Shown one piece after another: positions 9,225-19,189 of a stretch of 64,000 bases of DNA. Within the stretch, counting starts at the first letter, position 1. Each line of letters begins with the position of its first letter. A program made the position numbers and the translations under genes. Source of the stretch: B10-G9 sp964627755 (lineage in GTDB: Bacteria; Chloroflexota; Anaerolineae; Anaerolineales; UBA11858); NCBI GenBank assembly GCA_964627755.1, contig CAZVIH010000076.1, forward strand, positions 1 to 64,000. The letters run 5' to 3'. The notes beneath the pieces are model-generated. The model did not search any database. It was given only the letters and a program-made list of their open reading frames with translations, and was not told the DNA's origin.

Positions 9225-12200
9225 CTAATCAGCTACTGAGATCGTTTGATAAATTGTAGTGTCCTGGCTCTGATAAACCACCTGCCACAGAGTACCCAGA
9301 CCTTGTTCAAACTTACGTATGCCTTCTGGAAGATAATTGGCACGCTCCAGCTGACCAACAATTATATAACTGACTTGATATTTCTCAAGAAAATCTCCGG
9401 CAGCGACCAAATCGTCAGTATCATAAAAGGCATTCACGTCCTCCACCCTGGAAAAGATCCAGTCCTGGGGCGTCAGAGTTCGCTGCTGGCGCTGGTGCCA
9501 ATTCCATCCTATAACTCCCGGCAGCCCGGTATATACAGTGTACCTTGTGCCCCAGTGGTATTCAACCTGATTGGCTTCCACAATAACCGGTGAGCCTTGA
9601 ATATTATCCTGCATCCAGCGAATCGCATCATAATCCTGGGAAAGATCAAGAGCTGTATCCAGATCGTAATAGGTGGCATACCGCATAAACTCCATCCCAT
9701 CCAGGGTATGGGGTGCGGACATCTCCATCCGGTCTTTGATTTTTGCCACACCGCCTAAAATCGGGTATAGCGCAGCCCCGGTTAGCAATATCATAAACAG
9801 GATCTGCCAGATGATCTTGAGGGGGGATTTCCTGTTATTCCCCAAGGAGATCAGCCAGCAGAGAGCAGCAGCAGAACTAACGGACATAAAGGTCCAGGCC
9901 TGCAGATAGAATTTAAATACTGTATTCATCCGGCCAATATCGCCTTCTACATACACAAGCTCAACCATCAGGGTGATCGCCAAGCTGGTCCCGATCATAA
10001 ATAAGACAAAACCTTTCATCAAACTCTGGCCGGGGCGCAGTATTAAAATCAGAGCCCAAACCATAACTGGAAGAACGAACCAGATGATATGGACCCCCCC
10101 GCCAATAAGAGTGAAACCACCCACAGAAAGGTCGTTCTCCAGGGTGACTCCGAAACTGACAATGATCACTATCATTATCAGCAGGCCGGCGATTATCAGT
10201 TCTCGGTATTTTTTCAATTTACTGAGTTCCGAAACAGGAGTTTTCGCCATCCAATCCACAGTTTCCGCAAACATCCAGCCGACAAGGATCAGAAGGAAAA
10301 ATCCCCAATGAGAGAAATATTCACCTACCGGTGTGTGAGTCCCAAACCAGGGTTTGATGCTGGTATATCCTTCTCCGTACCAGTTTGCATAAGGCTGGAA
10401 AGTGATAAACGCAAAAACAAGGAATAACAGCAATCTCAGCGCAGGTTGGAACCAGATGTATCCCTGTTCTTTGCTTTCCTGCCACCAGGCATAGATCAGC
10501 GCAGCAGCTCCCAGGGCTAAGTAGGGATAAAAATCCCAGGTATTTGTCGGGCGCAGAACGCCAACAGCTAATCCACCAACCAGCGGTACCCCGATCAAAT
10601 TTCCGAAACTATATTGATTAATTCCCTTCTGGCGGGTTGATTTAATGATCGACAATACCCAAGCAAAGGCCAAGACAGTCAACGGCAGAGATATGAAGTG
10701 GGCATGAGGATCCCCATATAGGAATGTGAAAAAAGGGAATTCTGTGATCGGTCCGCCATGTTCACTGCCAATCACCCGGCTGGGATTCCAATACCATTCA
10801 TCCAGCCTGTAATGTAATGTTGGGGTATAAAAAAGCTGGACAAAACCCAATAGGGTCCACTTAACTCGCTGGAAGAAATTTCCATCTAAAACATTCATTC
10901 CTGCGGATGCCAGCTTCTGCAAACCCCTTAACACCATCTGGATCACTCCCAGGTTACCAAAAATAGCCAGGCCTAAAACACCCGAGCCACCGGCAAGGTA
11001 AGGCAAGTCATGGAGTTTATGTTCAGTGGTCTTTCCATTTAACAGGTTCCAGGCAATAGAAAAGGCCCCCAAACCAAGAGTCATGAACAGGGTGGGAAGA
11101 ATTAAATTATAGGCGAATGAGGGCACTATACCCAGCAGCTTGGTCAGAACGCCAACAAACACAAATCCAAAGTAATAATAATTGATATACCCTCCCGCAA
11201 ACCAGGGATCATAGGGCGGGAAGGTCGTGCTTTTTAGGACCGCATTGAAATAAGAGAAATCCATCGGCCTCTCGCCGCCCTTCCAGGGATGCCAAAGGTC
11301 AGGATTACCAAAGCGGATCAAGATCGCTGCCACGAACAGGGTCAGGGCAAGGATCTCAATTGTCAGGTAATATCGCTTGGCTCCCTTCCATTCTTGCAGA
11401 AGATCTTCCCTTTGACGGTAACCAGCATACAATCCGGCACAAGCCAACAGGAATAAGACACTCAGAATTGTGCTCCTCAGGAATGGAATTCCGGCGGACC
11501 CAGCAAGCCAAACCAGATAAGAGAGCAGCAAAAGTCCAAAGGTACGGGCCAGAGGATACCCTTTATCTGTTAACCCGGGCAAGACCAACCTCATAAGCGG
11601 GTATACCAGCAATCCGATCAGAAACAGGACTGCATACCACAACACTACACCAGCTATCTGATATTTATTCTGAAGGGAATCTAAATCAAAGAAATCGCTC
11701 CAGGTCCCACCCTCCCGCTGTTCAGCCAGCCGATCAGGCGGCAGCAGCAAATTTCCTGGATGGTTATCGGCTTGTTTAGGTGTGATGTGAATCACTTTGC
11801 TCAGATCCACTGCTGACAAGATTTTCGCCGCCCCACTGAGTGAAAAATCATCAGTTTTCTGAAAGATGAACACCTTGGGATGGTCGTAAACCGTAAAAGC
11901 TTCCTCTGCCGGTTGATCATTGATAACAATCGGCCCGATTGTGGGATTGTTTTGGAAGGTTTTGATCAATCTAAAACCCAGGGATCCCTCAAAATAACCA
12001 GGCAGCGCCTGGTTATAACAATTCTCAATAGTGAGGTAAACCGGACACCCCATTAGCTGGCGATAATATTCCGTGGTTAGAGGGTATCTTTCCGGAACCC
12101 TGGTGGTAGTAGCCCACTGCCGGCTGGAAGTGATCACTATATAATCCGCCTGGTTCATTGTGGAAAGAAAACGATCTAACTTTTCCAGATTGTCATCCCA

Positions 12201-14039
12201 GTACAATTCAAAATTCAAACCACCCTGATAGATGCCCCCAAAGGGATCATATCCTTCCATCCTGAGGGGAATCCCATCATCCCAGGAACTCTCATTGGCA
12301 ATCCCAGTGCCCTGAAAACTGATCGCCCCAACTGGGTCCTGAACTGTCACCTGCAGCTGATATACTTCATCGGTGATGACCGAAACCATGTTATTAAAAG
12401 TTATGCTCCCAGAGGAAGAACCTTCCTGGAAGTTAAATACCCCTGTTTCCTCAATCAGCTTCTGGCCGGACGAATCGTTTAACATGATCTTTATCGTCAG
12501 CGGTGAGACTGAAGGGTTGTGGCTGATGATGTGTGGGAAGTACAGAGAGGTAACCTGGCCAGTGAACTTTGAATCAAAACTGGTAAACCAGCTGGAATCT
12601 CCCTGGATGATCAACCCTTCAGGGTAAGAAATCAGTTGTTGATGGCTTTGAGCCCCGTCGTCAACAATTAAGGTGGCGACACCGGGTATATTTTCAAAAA
12701 TCCACTGGGTTGCAGCCACTCTGGGCTGTGGATTAGTATAGATCCGGGAAAAGGCAAACGCCCAACCAGCAGTGACCACCAGGGATAAAACGCCAACCGT
12801 TAAAACTAGGCCCCTCATCAAACCTCGAGGTAGACTCCAGCTACCAATCTTCAACTTCCCTTCTTTGAAGCCTTCCCAGGCTTCGATCAAGACCCAGGCT
12901 GCAAAAACTGCCAGCAAGGGGTAGATAGGAAGCTGGTAGCGCATTGTGCTGTTCCACTGCCTGGACTGCCAGACAAAGTACAGCCCTGTCCAGACCCACA
13001 AAATCAGGTGGGGGTTCCAGGTCCGTTTGGTAAAGGTCTTCCATCCCATCCAGAGATAACCTGACCAGGCCAGAAGGCCAAATGGAATTCCCAATCCCCA
13101 AATCACCATGTTCTGGAGTGAGAACCAGATCGGACGTCTGGCCCATTGTAGTGCTGGCGGGTAATCAACATCTCCAGATGTTTGAGCCCGGAGTGATCTC
13201 ATCCCCGAAACCCAGGTTTCATTCAGGCCAACATTAAAAAATCCCGGTCCTTTAAAGGCATAGGGTTGACAGATCCGGAAAGTCACCAGGCTGGTCAATG
13301 CAGCCAGAACAAGGAAAAAGAAGATCCTGGGCACTTGCTGATCTTTTTTCTCATCATCCAGCCCCTGCCAGTAAACCAGCGCGGCCAGCGGCAGGGTGAT
13401 GGCAACAGGAGCAGCATTGATTTTAGAAGCAACTGCCATTCCCAGAGCAACACCAAACATCAGGAAAGATATCAGATCAAGCCGCTCTTTTTTAGTGCTG
13501 ATCACTTCAACCGCAAAATATACTGCCAGCAGGGTGAAAAAAGTTGTGAATGTATCTACTGTGAAGAAATGGGATTGCTGGATCTGAAGAACTGCAAAAG
13601 CAGAAAAAGCCGCTCCAAGGATCCCTACTCGCCTGTTATAAAGGCGGGTGCCAATAAAAAACACCAGCACTACCGAAAGTAAATCCATAACCGCGGACAT
13701 GGCCCGACCGACCAGATATACACTTCCGTATCCTGTCGAGCCAACAAGTTCTGCCATATATCTGACCATAAAAATAGGCAGAGTGCCGTACACAAAGAAA
13801 CTGTGTCCCTGGTTATTTGGATTTAAGGTTGAAAGGGATGTATCAAAATAACCTGAGGCGGAGTCCACCGGAATTATGCTGGATTCCACCATGGTTAAGA
13901 ACCGTTCGTCTGGGTGAAGGTGCTGTTCAACATCCCAGTCGAGGCCAACAAAACGCAGATATGCCCCGGCTGTAAGGACAAAAATCAACAATATAGCAGT
14001 CAGCCAGCGATTCAGGTCAGATTTTGTTTTTATATCCAT
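9225..14039 (-). CDS. GT39-like / DUF2298 fusion membrane protein
   Basis: A very large (1604 aa) polytopic protein made of two membrane modules. The N-terminal part (about 1-430) looks like a PMT/GT39 glycosyltransferase: after TM1 it has GLDWDVEQHLHPDERF, with acidic residues where GT-C enzymes bind donor and metal. A soluble region (about 430-770) follows. Residues 780-1604 form a DUF2298 module with GERPMDFSYFNAV and GGYINYYYFGFVFVG. The fusion implies the two modules act on one pathway, probably using a lipid-linked sugar and building a surface glycan. It lies 19 bp downstream of another GT-C-like gene and 8 bp upstream of its shorter paralogue. No clear Shine-Dalgarno precedes the ATG, which suggests coupling. 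Confidence 0.85.
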   Translation of the reverse strand: MDIKTKSDLNRWLTAILLIFVLTAGAYLRFVGLDWDVEQHLHPDERFLTMVESSIIPVDSASGYFDTSLSTLNPNNQGHSFFVYGTLPIFMVRYMAELVGSTGYGSVYLVGRAMSAVMDLLSVVLVFFIGTRLYNRRVGILGAAFSAFAVLQIQQSHFFTVDTFTTFFTLLAVYFAVEVISTKKERLDLISFLMFGVALGMAVASKINAAPVAITLPLAALVYWQGLDDEKKDQQVPRIFFFLVLAALTSLVTFRICQPYAFKGPGFFNVGLNETWVSGMRSLRAQTSGDVDYPPALQWARRPIWFSLQNMVIWGLGIPFGLLAWSGYLWMGWKTFTKRTWNPHLILWVWTGLYFVWQSRQWNSTMRYQLPIYPLLAVFAAWVLIEAWEGFKEGKLKIGSWSLPRGLMRGLVLTVGVLSLVVTAGWAFAFSRIYTNPQPRVAATQWIFENIPGVATLIVDDGAQSHQQLISYPEGLIIQGDSSWFTSFDSKFTGQVTSLYFPHIISHNPSVSPLTIKIMLNDSSGQKLIEETGVFNFQEGSSSGSITFNNMVSVITDEVYQLQVTVQDPVGAISFQGTGIANESSWDDGIPLRMEGYDPFGGIYQGGLNFELYWDDNLEKLDRFLSTMNQADYIVITSSRQWATTTRVPERYPLTTEYYRQLMGCPVYLTIENCYNQALPGYFEGSLGFRLIKTFQNNPTIGPIVINDQPAEEAFTVYDHPKVFIFQKTDDFSLSGAAKILSAVDLSKVIHITPKQADNHPGNLLLPPDRLAEQREGGTWSDFFDLDSLQNKYQIAGVVLWYAVLFLIGLLVYPLMRLVLPGLTDKGYPLARTFGLLLLSYLVWLAGSAGIPFLRSTILSVLFLLACAGLYAGYRQREDLLQEWKGAKRYYLTIEILALTLFVAAILIRFGNPDLWHPWKGGERPMDFSYFNAVLKSTTFPPYDPWFAGGYINYYYFGFVFVGVLTKLLGIVPSFAYNLILPTLFMTLGLGAFSIAWNLLNGKTTEHKLHDLPYLAGGSGVLGLAIFGNLGVIQMVLRGLQKLASAGMNVLDGNFFQRVKWTLLGFVQLFYTPTLHYRLDEWYWNPSRVIGSEHGGPITEFPFFTFLYGDPHAHFISLPLTVLAFAWVLSIIKSTRQKGINQYSFGNLIGVPLVGGLAVGVLRPTNTWDFYPYLALGAAALIYAWWQESKEQGYIWFQPALRLLLFLVFAFITFQPYANWYGEGYTSIKPWFGTHTPVGEYFSHWGFFLLILVGWMFAETVDWMAKTPVSELSKLKKYRELIIAGLLIMIVIIVSFGVTLENDLSVGGFTLIGGGVHIIWFVLPVMVWALILILRPGQSLMKGFVLFMIGTSLAITLMVELVYVEGDIGRMNTVFKFYLQAWTFMSVSSAAALCWLISLGNNRKSPLKIIWQILFMILLTGAALYPILGGVAKIKDRMEMSAPHTLDGMEFMRYATYYDLDTALDLSQDYDAIRWMQDNIQGSPVIVEANQVEYHWGTRYTVYTGLPGVIGWNWHQRQQRTLTPQDWIFSRVEDVNAFYDTDDLVAAGDFLEKYQVSYIIVGQLERANYLPEGIRKFEQGLGTLWQVVYQSQDTTIYQTISVAD

Positions 14040-14058
14040 AAACTAGTTACCACAGTTT

Positions 14059-16149
14059 TTACTGCAGCACATAATAAAGCATAAAATCACGGCCTTCAAC
14101 CCCGGATTCAAACCTCTCAATAATACCATCAGGATATAAATCCCGGAGGATCTGGTAGGTTTCTTCATCGTCTGGTTTGTAAATGTACAGTTTGGGAGCA
14201 GACGCCATTTCTGTGCCCCGAATTTCCGTCTGCCAGAGGGCAAAATCACGGACCTGGCCAATAGCGTGAATCCCAACCAGGCGGGTGTCCACCCAATGAG
14301 GGTAGGGAACCACCCAGGCATGGTCATCATCACCGATCGTGTCAGCAAACTGTTTGATCACTGCCCCGATTTCAGAAGTATTCCAGGCTCTGGATCTGAA
14401 CTGCTGATAATAATCCACAAATACCAGTCTGGCATTAGTCTGCATGCTGAACCCGGCCAGAACCAGAACGATTCCCGTAGAGATCCACTTCCCTGTTCTG
14501 CCAGGAATAATGGATCTCAGGTTAACTACAAGATTCTCAACTGTGATGGCAATGATGATAAAAACCGGGATAATTGCGCCACCCGAGCGATTCAGGGAAG
14601 GATTCTCGTCGGGGAAGGCAAGTGAGAGGATAGAAGGCAGCATTAACAGGGGGATCAACAACAGTAAGGAAAGATCCATCCAGTGCCTTTCTTTTATATA
14701 GCGGATCACCAGCAAGATCACTCCCAGACTCAACATCGCCGCTGAAATCACACCCAGCGCCGGCCGGCCCGGGACAGAATGAACCCAGATCTGGCCATTA
14801 TCCCACTGGTACATGATCAATGATTTCCAAAGATTTGAAAAGAAAATTTTCAGAGCAGAACCCGGCAAAGCCGTTTCGACATCTGACATCCTGGTTAGCA
14901 TTCGATAAGAGAACGTGGAATAGTTAGTCGAAGCGTACCGACCCAGAGGTAGAAAAACGATCAAGGAGATCAAACCCACCAGCAGCAGGGCTATTACAGC
15001 CATGCGGCGATTATCCTTTGATTTTGTATGCAAGAAATAGATCAAGAGGATCAGGATCACTGCGAATGGCACTATCCGGAAGGGACTGTATCCATGCAGG
15101 CCGATGCCCAGAGCAAGCCCGGCATAAAGGAAATCATTCCACTTTTTTCTTTTGATCCCGCGGACCAGGAAAAAGATCGTTGGCGCGACAAAAGCCGGGT
15201 AAAGGGCAAAACGCAAAGCTACCCGGGAGATCACATTAGGCCAATAGGCGATGCCGGCAAAGAACATGGCAAAAAGGCCGACTTGCTTATTCTTTATTTC
15301 CTTACCAAGTAGGTAGATAAACGGAAGGGAAAACAGACCCATAATGCAGGTGCCCAGCTTTAGACTCAGAAAAGATATTCCAGTACCGAAGATTTTCGCC
15401 ATTGCGGCGGTCAGGTACATCTGGAAGGCTTCCCTTCCCGTATTGCGGGGGAAGAATATAAAGTGGTTCCCTCGAAGCACATCTGCGACATCAATCAATT
15501 TTTCAGCATGATCGCTGAACATTTCCGGCGGAACCTGATTAAGTAAATAAAATCTGTAGAATCCCGCTATGAGAAATGCAATCATAACCAGGATCATCCA
15601 GGGAGTAACCCTAAATCCATTAGTTATAAACGTTTGCCATGTGGTTCTGATCTTCCCCAGCCAGTCTTCAGGGATCCTGAGAGACCACCAGATCAAACCC
15701 AAACCAGCGATCCAAAAGCTGATATTGAGCAAGTTGAATAAATTGCCAGTAAAAAAGAAGAAAGCCAGCAGGGATAAAAAACTGCCAACCAGGAACGGGA
15801 TCCAGCGAACAGAAAAATCGTGCGCTTCTCCTTCATCTGGAAGAAGAGTATCCAGCTTCCAGTCCTTAAATATAATCAGTAACAGTAATGCTATCCCAGC
15901 TGCCGCATAAAAGAAAATCAATAAGGCTGCAGAACGGTTATCAGGTTCACCAAATAATTGAGCGCTGATCGCGAATAATGCTGGCAGGAAAACCAGATAT
16001 ATTTTCCGGATCCTTCTTTCGGAGTCACTTCTGGGTGGTGCTGACTTTTCCAGCTCAGACCCCTGCTCCGCAGGAGGAATTATCAGGCTGCTTTTTTGCC
16101 AGAATTTCAGTTTCTCTACCACGTAATCAAGTACACTTGGTTCTTCCAT
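14059..16149 (-). CDS. Glycosyltransferase family 39-like membrane protein
   Basis: A 696-aa protein with a charged cytoplasmic N terminus (about 60 aa) and many membrane segments. The loop EMFSDHAEKLIDVADV matches the donor-site loop of the PMT/ArnT-like GT-C superfamily, and FFPRNTGREAFQMYL resembles the next conserved region. The C-terminal about 160 residues are soluble and probably extracytoplasmic. It would use a polyprenyl-phosphate sugar to glycosylate a lipid, glycan or protein; the exact reaction cannot be read from sequence. AGGA precedes the ATG. It lies 27 bp after the methyltransferase gene. Confidence 0.78.
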   Translation of the reverse strand: MEEPSVLDYVVEKLKFWQKSSLIIPPAEQGSELEKSAPPRSDSERRIRKIYLVFLPALFAISAQLFGEPDNRSAALLIFFYAAAGIALLLLIIFKDWKLDTLLPDEGEAHDFSVRWIPFLVGSFLSLLAFFFFTGNLFNLLNISFWIAGLGLIWWSLRIPEDWLGKIRTTWQTFITNGFRVTPWMILVMIAFLIAGFYRFYLLNQVPPEMFSDHAEKLIDVADVLRGNHFIFFPRNTGREAFQMYLTAAMAKIFGTGISFLSLKLGTCIMGLFSLPFIYLLGKEIKNKQVGLFAMFFAGIAYWPNVISRVALRFALYPAFVAPTIFFLVRGIKRKKWNDFLYAGLALGIGLHGYSPFRIVPFAVILILLIYFLHTKSKDNRRMAVIALLLVGLISLIVFLPLGRYASTNYSTFSYRMLTRMSDVETALPGSALKIFFSNLWKSLIMYQWDNGQIWVHSVPGRPALGVISAAMLSLGVILLVIRYIKERHWMDLSLLLLIPLLMLPSILSLAFPDENPSLNRSGGAIIPVFIIIAITVENLVVNLRSIIPGRTGKWISTGIVLVLAGFSMQTNARLVFVDYYQQFRSRAWNTSEIGAVIKQFADTIGDDDHAWVVPYPHWVDTRLVGIHAIGQVRDFALWQTEIRGTEMASAPKLYIYKPDDEETYQILRDLYPDGIIERFESGVEGRDFMLYYVLQ

Positions 16150-16176
16150 AAAATCCTGTTCTCAAAGTAAATTAGA

Positions 16177-16962
16177 TCATTTAATCCGTCTTGTTATATA
16201 AAAAGAATATACGCCCGCCGAGCTCTTTGGATCACAATCGTAATGTGGTCTGACCAGGCGATCCGTCAGGAATAAATTCCATCGAGCAGGGCAAAGGATC
16301 CAGCGCCGAAAGATAATTTTTGAAACCCAGGATGGCACACCAAAATAGTGGCCCCACTCCAAAACATGAAAGGCCGAAGGAGGAAAATAATCCCACGAGT
16401 CCTCGATCACAAATCCGAATTTCCCCAGCCTTTTTTTCCAGGTATCGTAGGAATCACAATTATAATGCCGCGAGATCCTGTTGAAAAACCCCCGGTATAA
16501 ATCAGCCAATCCTGCAAGCTTGATCCTGTCCAATCCATTGCTGATCGACAGTGTATCCAGAAAACGGTGATTTGGTACACAAAATATGAACGGTGCTCCG
16601 GGTTTCAACACCCGGGCGGTTTCCTTGATGACAGGATCCAGGTCAGGTATATGCTCCAACACAGAATTGCTAACTGCGCTGGAAAAATAATCTGATGGAT
16701 AGGGCATATTATTTCCTTCCGCGCAGACAAGATTCTGATAGGACGACCTGGTCCCTGCGTCCTGGATTGGTCCCCACCAGGGATCCAAACCCATATCCAG
16801 CGGTTCCTGGAAAGCCAGGCTCGCAAAATGACCATCCCCGCAGCCCAGATCCAGAACAGGACCCGGCAGAGAAATATCCTTATAAAAACGAGCCTCCACC
16901 GCTCGCAGTAAGGCCCGGAAATAGGGAAGATCTCTTAAATGAGCTGTTAGATAATCTATCAA
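16177..16962 (-). CDS. Class I SAM-dependent methyltransferase
   Basis: A 261-aa Rossmann-fold methyltransferase. SAM-binding motif I is VLDLGCGDGHFASLA (residues about 37-51). The acidic end of beta-2 is near GLDPWW, and SNSVLEHIPDLDPVIKE is a typical motif IV/post-IV of the Methyltransf_11 type. The start is TTG inside the four-base overlap TTGA with the stop of the upstream GT4 gene, so translation is probably coupled. Context points to methylation of a sugar or lipid intermediate of the glycan pathway, but the substrate is unknown. Confidence 0.85.
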   Translation of the reverse strand: MIDYLTAHLRDLPYFRALLRAVEARFYKDISLPGPVLDLGCGDGHFASLAFQEPLDMGLDPWWGPIQDAGTRSSYQNLVCAEGNNMPYPSDYFSSAVSNSVLEHIPDLDPVIKETARVLKPGAPFIFCVPNHRFLDTLSISNGLDRIKLAGLADLYRGFFNRISRHYNCDSYDTWKKRLGKFGFVIEDSWDYFPPSAFHVLEWGHYFGVPSWVSKIIFRRWILCPARWNLFLTDRLVRPHYDCDPKSSAGVYSFYITRRIK

Positions 16963-18122
16963 GACAAATCCCCTCGTAACTCTTTGTAAATCATTTTATA
17001 AGCAGCCGCATTCACCAAAGGATCAAAAGTATTTGCTATTTCTTCTGGTGAACCCTGATATTTTTCTGGCTGTGACACTATATTTTTGATCGCCTCTGCC
17101 AGGGCGTCAGCGTCTCCGATAGGTACTACTTCACCCATTCCGGTCATCCGGGGAGGAACCCTTACGCCAGGCAGATTTGAAGCGATCGTGGGTGTACCCT
17201 GGAGCATGGCTTCGATCTGCACCAAGCCGAAAGTCTCTGTGGAATTAAGGCTGGGAACAACTAACACATCTAGACAATTATAAAAGAGAGTCATCTCTTC
17301 TGGGCTTAATACTCCCAGAAAAACCCATTGTCCTTTTTCCTGATATGACTGAATACTGGGCAGCAGTTTCTGATAATAAGCGTTTTCGCCCATCACATCC
17401 TGGTATTGACCGGCATACAGGACCATGGCTCGAGGGAAAGATTCCATCACTGCTGGCATGGCATTGATCAGAATCTCTACTCCTTTCTCTGTTGCAAACC
17501 GGGTCGCCATCCCTATCACCGGTGAATTACCCTGAGGATTGGTCCTGCTGATATATTCCTTAATAACCTCAGGAGATGCGAGCGGCATAACCACTGGTGG
17601 CAGAATTACACGTACTTTCTCCTTAAATCGCTGCAGGTAAGGAGAATGATCCGCAAAATCATCTGTATAGGCGCCGATCCTGTCCGCCAGCATCCCGGCT
17701 AAATAGTTCATGATATGCACTACAGCGTTGATTATCCTGTTAAAGAAGGACTTTGGCAGCAGCAAATCACAATGATAAGTGATCAGAGTAGGCTTATTAA
17801 GAATTCGACCCCGCAAAGCGGTCCCGGCGGCGTCGAATTGCGGAAGATGCAAATGGACCACATCATGGCTTGCCACCAGCTTCCAAGCCAGCCAGCCAAA
17901 CGTGGGCATGATCACTCCTTTGCTTACCCGGAATAATACTGGGGCACGAACGATCCTGACACCATCCTGGATCTCTTCCCGCGGCAGATTCTTGTCATAC
18001 TGGGAAGTCAGCACGGTCACTTCGTGTCCCAGCTTTACAAGGGATTTAGTCAGACGTTCCACATATATCGTTAAACCACTGGTGTGGGGACGGTAATATG
18101 TGAGAACAGTAAGAATCTTCAT
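16959..18122 (-). CDS. Glycosyltransferase family 4 (GT-B fold)
   Basis: A 387-aa cytoplasmic GT4 enzyme. The N-terminal MKILTVLTYYRPHTSGL with VERLTKSLVKLGHEV is the usual acceptor-side Rossmann start. The donor-binding half begins near VIGMATRFATEKG, and the conserved E-x7-E region is STETFGLVQIEAMLQGTP. It is similar in layout to lipid-linked mannosyltransferases of the PimB/WcaL type, but the sugar specificity cannot be assigned. The gene lies 41 bp after the epimerase gene and overlaps the methyltransferase by 4 bp. Confidence 0.9.
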   Translation of the reverse strand: MKILTVLTYYRPHTSGLTIYVERLTKSLVKLGHEVTVLTSQYDKNLPREEIQDGVRIVRAPVLFRVSKGVIMPTFGWLAWKLVASHDVVHLHLPQFDAAGTALRGRILNKPTLITYHCDLLLPKSFFNRIINAVVHIMNYLAGMLADRIGAYTDDFADHSPYLQRFKEKVRVILPPVVMPLASPEVIKEYISRTNPQGNSPVIGMATRFATEKGVEILINAMPAVMESFPRAMVLYAGQYQDVMGENAYYQKLLPSIQSYQEKGQWVFLGVLSPEEMTLFYNCLDVLVVPSLNSTETFGLVQIEAMLQGTPTIASNLPGVRVPPRMTGMGEVVPIGDADALAEAIKNIVSQPEKYQGSPEEIANTFDPLVNAAAYKMIYKELRGDLS

Positions 18123-18163
18123 GACAATGAATCCGCTGTTTGTGAATTATTCAAAAGGAATTC

Positions 18164-19189
18164 CTAAAACAGATCCTGGTTGGCTCTTACCCACTTAAAC
18201 AGCTTTTTAATACCTGCTTCAACACCTATTTCCGGTTTCCAACCAAAATCGTAGGCGGCTTTTTGTATATCGGCGATAAATACACGCTGATCCCCCGGCC
18301 GCCAGGGTTCCCAGGATACAGGGATTTCCTGCCCAAGCTCTTTTTCTAACAACGGCCCGAATTCCTTCCATATAGAAAGAGTATGTTTATGGCCGCCCCC
18401 AATATTATATATTTGTCCTGCGGTCTTATCAATGTTCTCAGCTGCCTGATCATAAGCTGTCAGGAGATCCTCCACATATAACAGGTCCCGGACCTGTTTT
18501 CCATCACCGTAAATAGTAATGGGTTTTCCTGTTACTGCCGCGATCACAAACCAGGCAACCCAACCCTGGTCTTCGATTCCAAATTGATGGGGACCATAAA
18601 TACAGCTCTGGCGGAAGACAACTGTTCGCAAGCCAAATATACGATGGTAATCCCTGACATATTGATCACCAGCACCTTTAGAACATCCATAAGGCGAGTG
18701 AAAATCCATTGGTTGGGATTCAGTGATCCCTTTGGGGTGATCAGGGAAATAATAACCTTCCTTTCCTTCGGTTACATTTACATCTTCCAGATCACCATAT
18801 ACTTTATTGGTTGATGCATAGATCACCGGCGGCTGAGGGGAGCATAACCGGGCGGCTTCCAGAATATTAAGTGTGCCCAGAGCATTGATCTCAAAATCTG
18901 TTCTGGGATCAATCACGGAAGTGGTAACTGCAACCTGGGCAGCCAGGTGCAGCACCAGATCAGCTCCCTGGATAACAGATATTACAGCATCTGAATCCCG
19001 GATATCCCCTTCAATCAGTTCAAATGAATCTTCTCCAAATGAATTCTTTAACCACTGGATATTGCCTGGTGTGCCAACCCGGGATAGGTTATCAAAGATA
19101 GTGACCCGATCACCTCTATCAATCAAACGGGCAGCATAATTAGTCCCGATAAATCCAGCCCCGCCCGTGATTAGAATTGATTTGCTCAC
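18164..19189 (-). CDS. NAD-dependent epimerase, CDP-paratose 2-epimerase-like
   Basis: A 341-aa extended short-chain dehydrogenase. TGGAGFIG near the N terminus binds NAD. The catalytic Ser/Tyr/Lys are seen in YASTNKVYG and SPYGCSKGAGDQY. The block from YGCSKGAGDQY through RTVVFRQSCIYG, DQGWVAWF and DGKQVRDLLYVEDL closely resembles CDP-paratose (tyvelose) 2-epimerase rather than GalE. The reaction would be C2 epimerisation of a nucleotide sugar. The other CDP-dideoxyhexose genes (CDP-glucose cytidylyltransferase, dehydratase, paratose synthase) are not in the window, so the substrate is uncertain. The GTG start overlaps the preceding stop (GTGA). Confidence 0.82.
   Translation of the reverse strand: MSKSILITGGAGFIGTNYAARLIDRGDRVTIFDNLSRVGTPGNIQWLKNSFGEDSFELIEGDIRDSDAVISVIQGADLVLHLAAQVAVTTSVIDPRTDFEINALGTLNILEAARLCSPQPPVIYASTNKVYGDLEDVNVTEGKEGYYFPDHPKGITESQPMDFHSPYGCSKGAGDQYVRDYHRIFGLRTVVFRQSCIYGPHQFGIEDQGWVAWFVIAAVTGKPITIYGDGKQVRDLLYVEDLLTAYDQAAENIDKTAGQIYNIGGGHKHTLSIWKEFGPLLEKELGQEIPVSWEPWRPGDQRVFIADIQKAAYDFGWKPEIGVEAGIKKLFKWVRANQDLF

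Noticed and set aside
9246..14701. Many plus-strand open frames opposite the GT-C genes
   Set aside because: They are antisense to long conserved membrane proteins, have no ribosome sites, and their compositions look like shadow translations.
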